From NCBI GenBank assembly GCA_018894595.1, contig JAHIPN010000251.1, positions 1-6,477 on the forward strand: 6,477 nucleotides of DNA. Reading direction: 5' to 3'. Source of the DNA: a bacterium. GTDB taxonomy: Bacteria > Atribacterota > JS1 > SB-45 > 34-128. Positions within the stretch are counted from its first letter, which is position 1. The number at the start of each line of letters is the position of its first letter. Shown one piece after another: positions 6,325 through 6,477 of the stretch. The notes under the pieces were generated by a model that did not search any database, was not told the DNA's origin, and saw only the letters and a list, made by a program, of their open reading frames with translations. The position numbers and the translations under genes are program-made.

Positions 6325-6477
6325 TTAATTATATTTTTGACGCTCACACGAGGCAAGCCCCGTGGATTCTTGCTTCAGTGACACCCACTGCCTTGCGGCT
6401 GCAACCTTAGCATCTCCACAAGCGTTAATTCCCGTCCGCCCGACGGTATAGTCGTTTCGGTGCTTAGCCCGGAGTGA
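6325..6477 (-). CDS. tnpB: TnpB C-terminal end (RNA-guided nuclease of an IS200/IS605-type element), partial
   Basis: The last 50 codons of a TnpB protein run in from the window's right edge to a TAA at 6325-6327. The diagnostic C-terminal pattern is present: TVGRTGINACGD (6447-6412), then SLKQES (6381-6364). TnpB is an omegaRNA-guided DNA endonuclease with a RuvC fold that helps the transposon persist at its donor site. The RuvC catalytic residues and zinc-finger cysteines lie upstream and are not in the window, so nuclease activity cannot be judged, nor can a catalytically dead relative be excluded. The stretch is visibly richer in GC than the neighbouring operon, in keeping with a mobile origin. 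The last four codons (6336-6325: AAA, TAT, AAT and the stop) lie past the predicted element end, so the stop is supplied by flanking DNA. Confidence 0.85.
   Translation of the reverse strand, partial: SLRAKHRNDYTVGRTGINACGDAKVAAARQWVSLKQESTGLASCERQKYN
6328..6356 (-). promoter_or_regulatory. Candidate sigma70-type promoter across the IS junction
   Basis: On the minus strand a -35-like TTGCCT (6356-6351; 4 of 6 to consensus) and a perfect -10 TATAAT (6333-6328) are separated by exactly 17 bp. The -35 box falls in the right-end hairpin of the TnpB element, the -10 box in the flanking DNA. Transcription would begin near 6321 and enter the importer operon about 100 nt upstream of its first gene. 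No better -35/-10 pair was found in 6221-6327. The prediction rests only on motif and spacing. Confidence 0.5.
6337..6477 (-). mobile_element. Right end of an IS200/IS605-type element
   Basis: After the KQE motif the sequence reads GAATCC, a 7-bp hairpin with one G-T pair (arms 6364-6358 and 6353-6347, loop CTTG), then GAGCGTCAA. This is the usual design of IS200/IS605 right ends, where a subterminal hairpin is bound by the TnpA Y1 transposase and cleavage occurs after a tetranucleotide such as TCAA (IS608). The boundary is therefore placed at 6337. The left end, any tnpA and the target tetranucleotide are outside the window. Confidence 0.7.

Larger units (their letters stand above)
6317..6477 (-). 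ncRNA. Predicted omegaRNA 3' region with guide, partial
   Basis: TnpB elements make their guide RNA from the 3' end of tnpB and the right end, with the guide copied from the DNA just past the element. Successive hairpins are visible on this strand: CCGTC/GACGG (6446-6432), TTGC/GCAA (6404-6393), CAGTG/CACTG (6390-6376) and the right-end hairpin (6364-6347). The scaffold would end at TCAA (6340-6337), and a guide of 16-20 nt would begin AAATATAATTAAAAAA (6336-6321). This guide is very AT-rich and overlaps the candidate -10 box and the start of the mini-ORF ribosome site. The 5' end of the RNA is outside the window. Existence is inferred from family knowledge and position. Confidence 0.5.

Noticed and set aside
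6325..6477. tRNA, rRNA or riboswitch in the GC-rich right end
   Set aside because: The reverse strand translates to the unmistakable TnpB C-terminus (TGINACGD...SLKQES), and the hairpins are explained by the IS200/IS605 right end and omegaRNA.

Overview
The DNA is AT-rich with strongly A/T-biased codon use. It reads like a low-GC anaerobic bacterium of the Firmicutes/Clostridia or Atribacterota type; no phylogenetic marker gene is present, so this is a guess from composition. The solute-binding protein has a plain signal peptidase I-type signal peptide and no lipobox. That fits a periplasm (a diderm envelope) slightly better than a classical monoderm.

Layout, left to right: (1) 1-880, plus strand: 3' part of a DDE integrase-type insertion sequence transposase. 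It enters from outside the window, keeps its catalytic residues, and is broken by a frameshift near 513-526. (2) 881-1086: non-coding, with palindromic and tandem repeats that probably include the right end of that element. (3) 1087-6220, minus strand: a complete four-gene ABC importer operon, transcribed right to left. The order is solute-binding protein (6220-5219), ATPase A (4997-3921), fused two-domain permease (3917-2190) and ATPase B (2190-1087). A perfect 16-bp hairpin lies between the binding protein and ATPase A; the last three genes are tightly coupled (2-nt gap, 1-nt overlap). (4) 6221-6336: 5' leader of the operon, with a possible seven-codon ORF. (5) 6337-6477, minus strand: right end of an IS200/IS605-type element holding the C-terminus of TnpB, a chain of hairpins typical of the omegaRNA 3' region, and a TCAA terminus.

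The importer belongs to the broad AfuABC/FbpABC ('ferric iron type') family, whose members also carry organophosphates, phosphonates and other anions. The binding protein would capture a solute outside the inner membrane, the fused 12-helix permease would pass it through, and two different MalK/FbpC-like ATPases would drive the cycle. The binding protein lacks the Tyr-Tyr pair of classical ferric-binding proteins, so iron should not be assumed. ATPase A has an atypical Walker A (GPSPCGKT) while ATPase B is canonical, suggesting an asymmetric heterodimeric motor.

The most notable spot is the junction at 6336/6337. The TnpB element ends about 116 bp before the operon start codon on the same strand. 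A good sigma70-type promoter (TTGCCT, 17 bp, TATAAT) has its -35 box in the element and its -10 box in the flank. The predicted omegaRNA guide would be copied from the operon's own leader.
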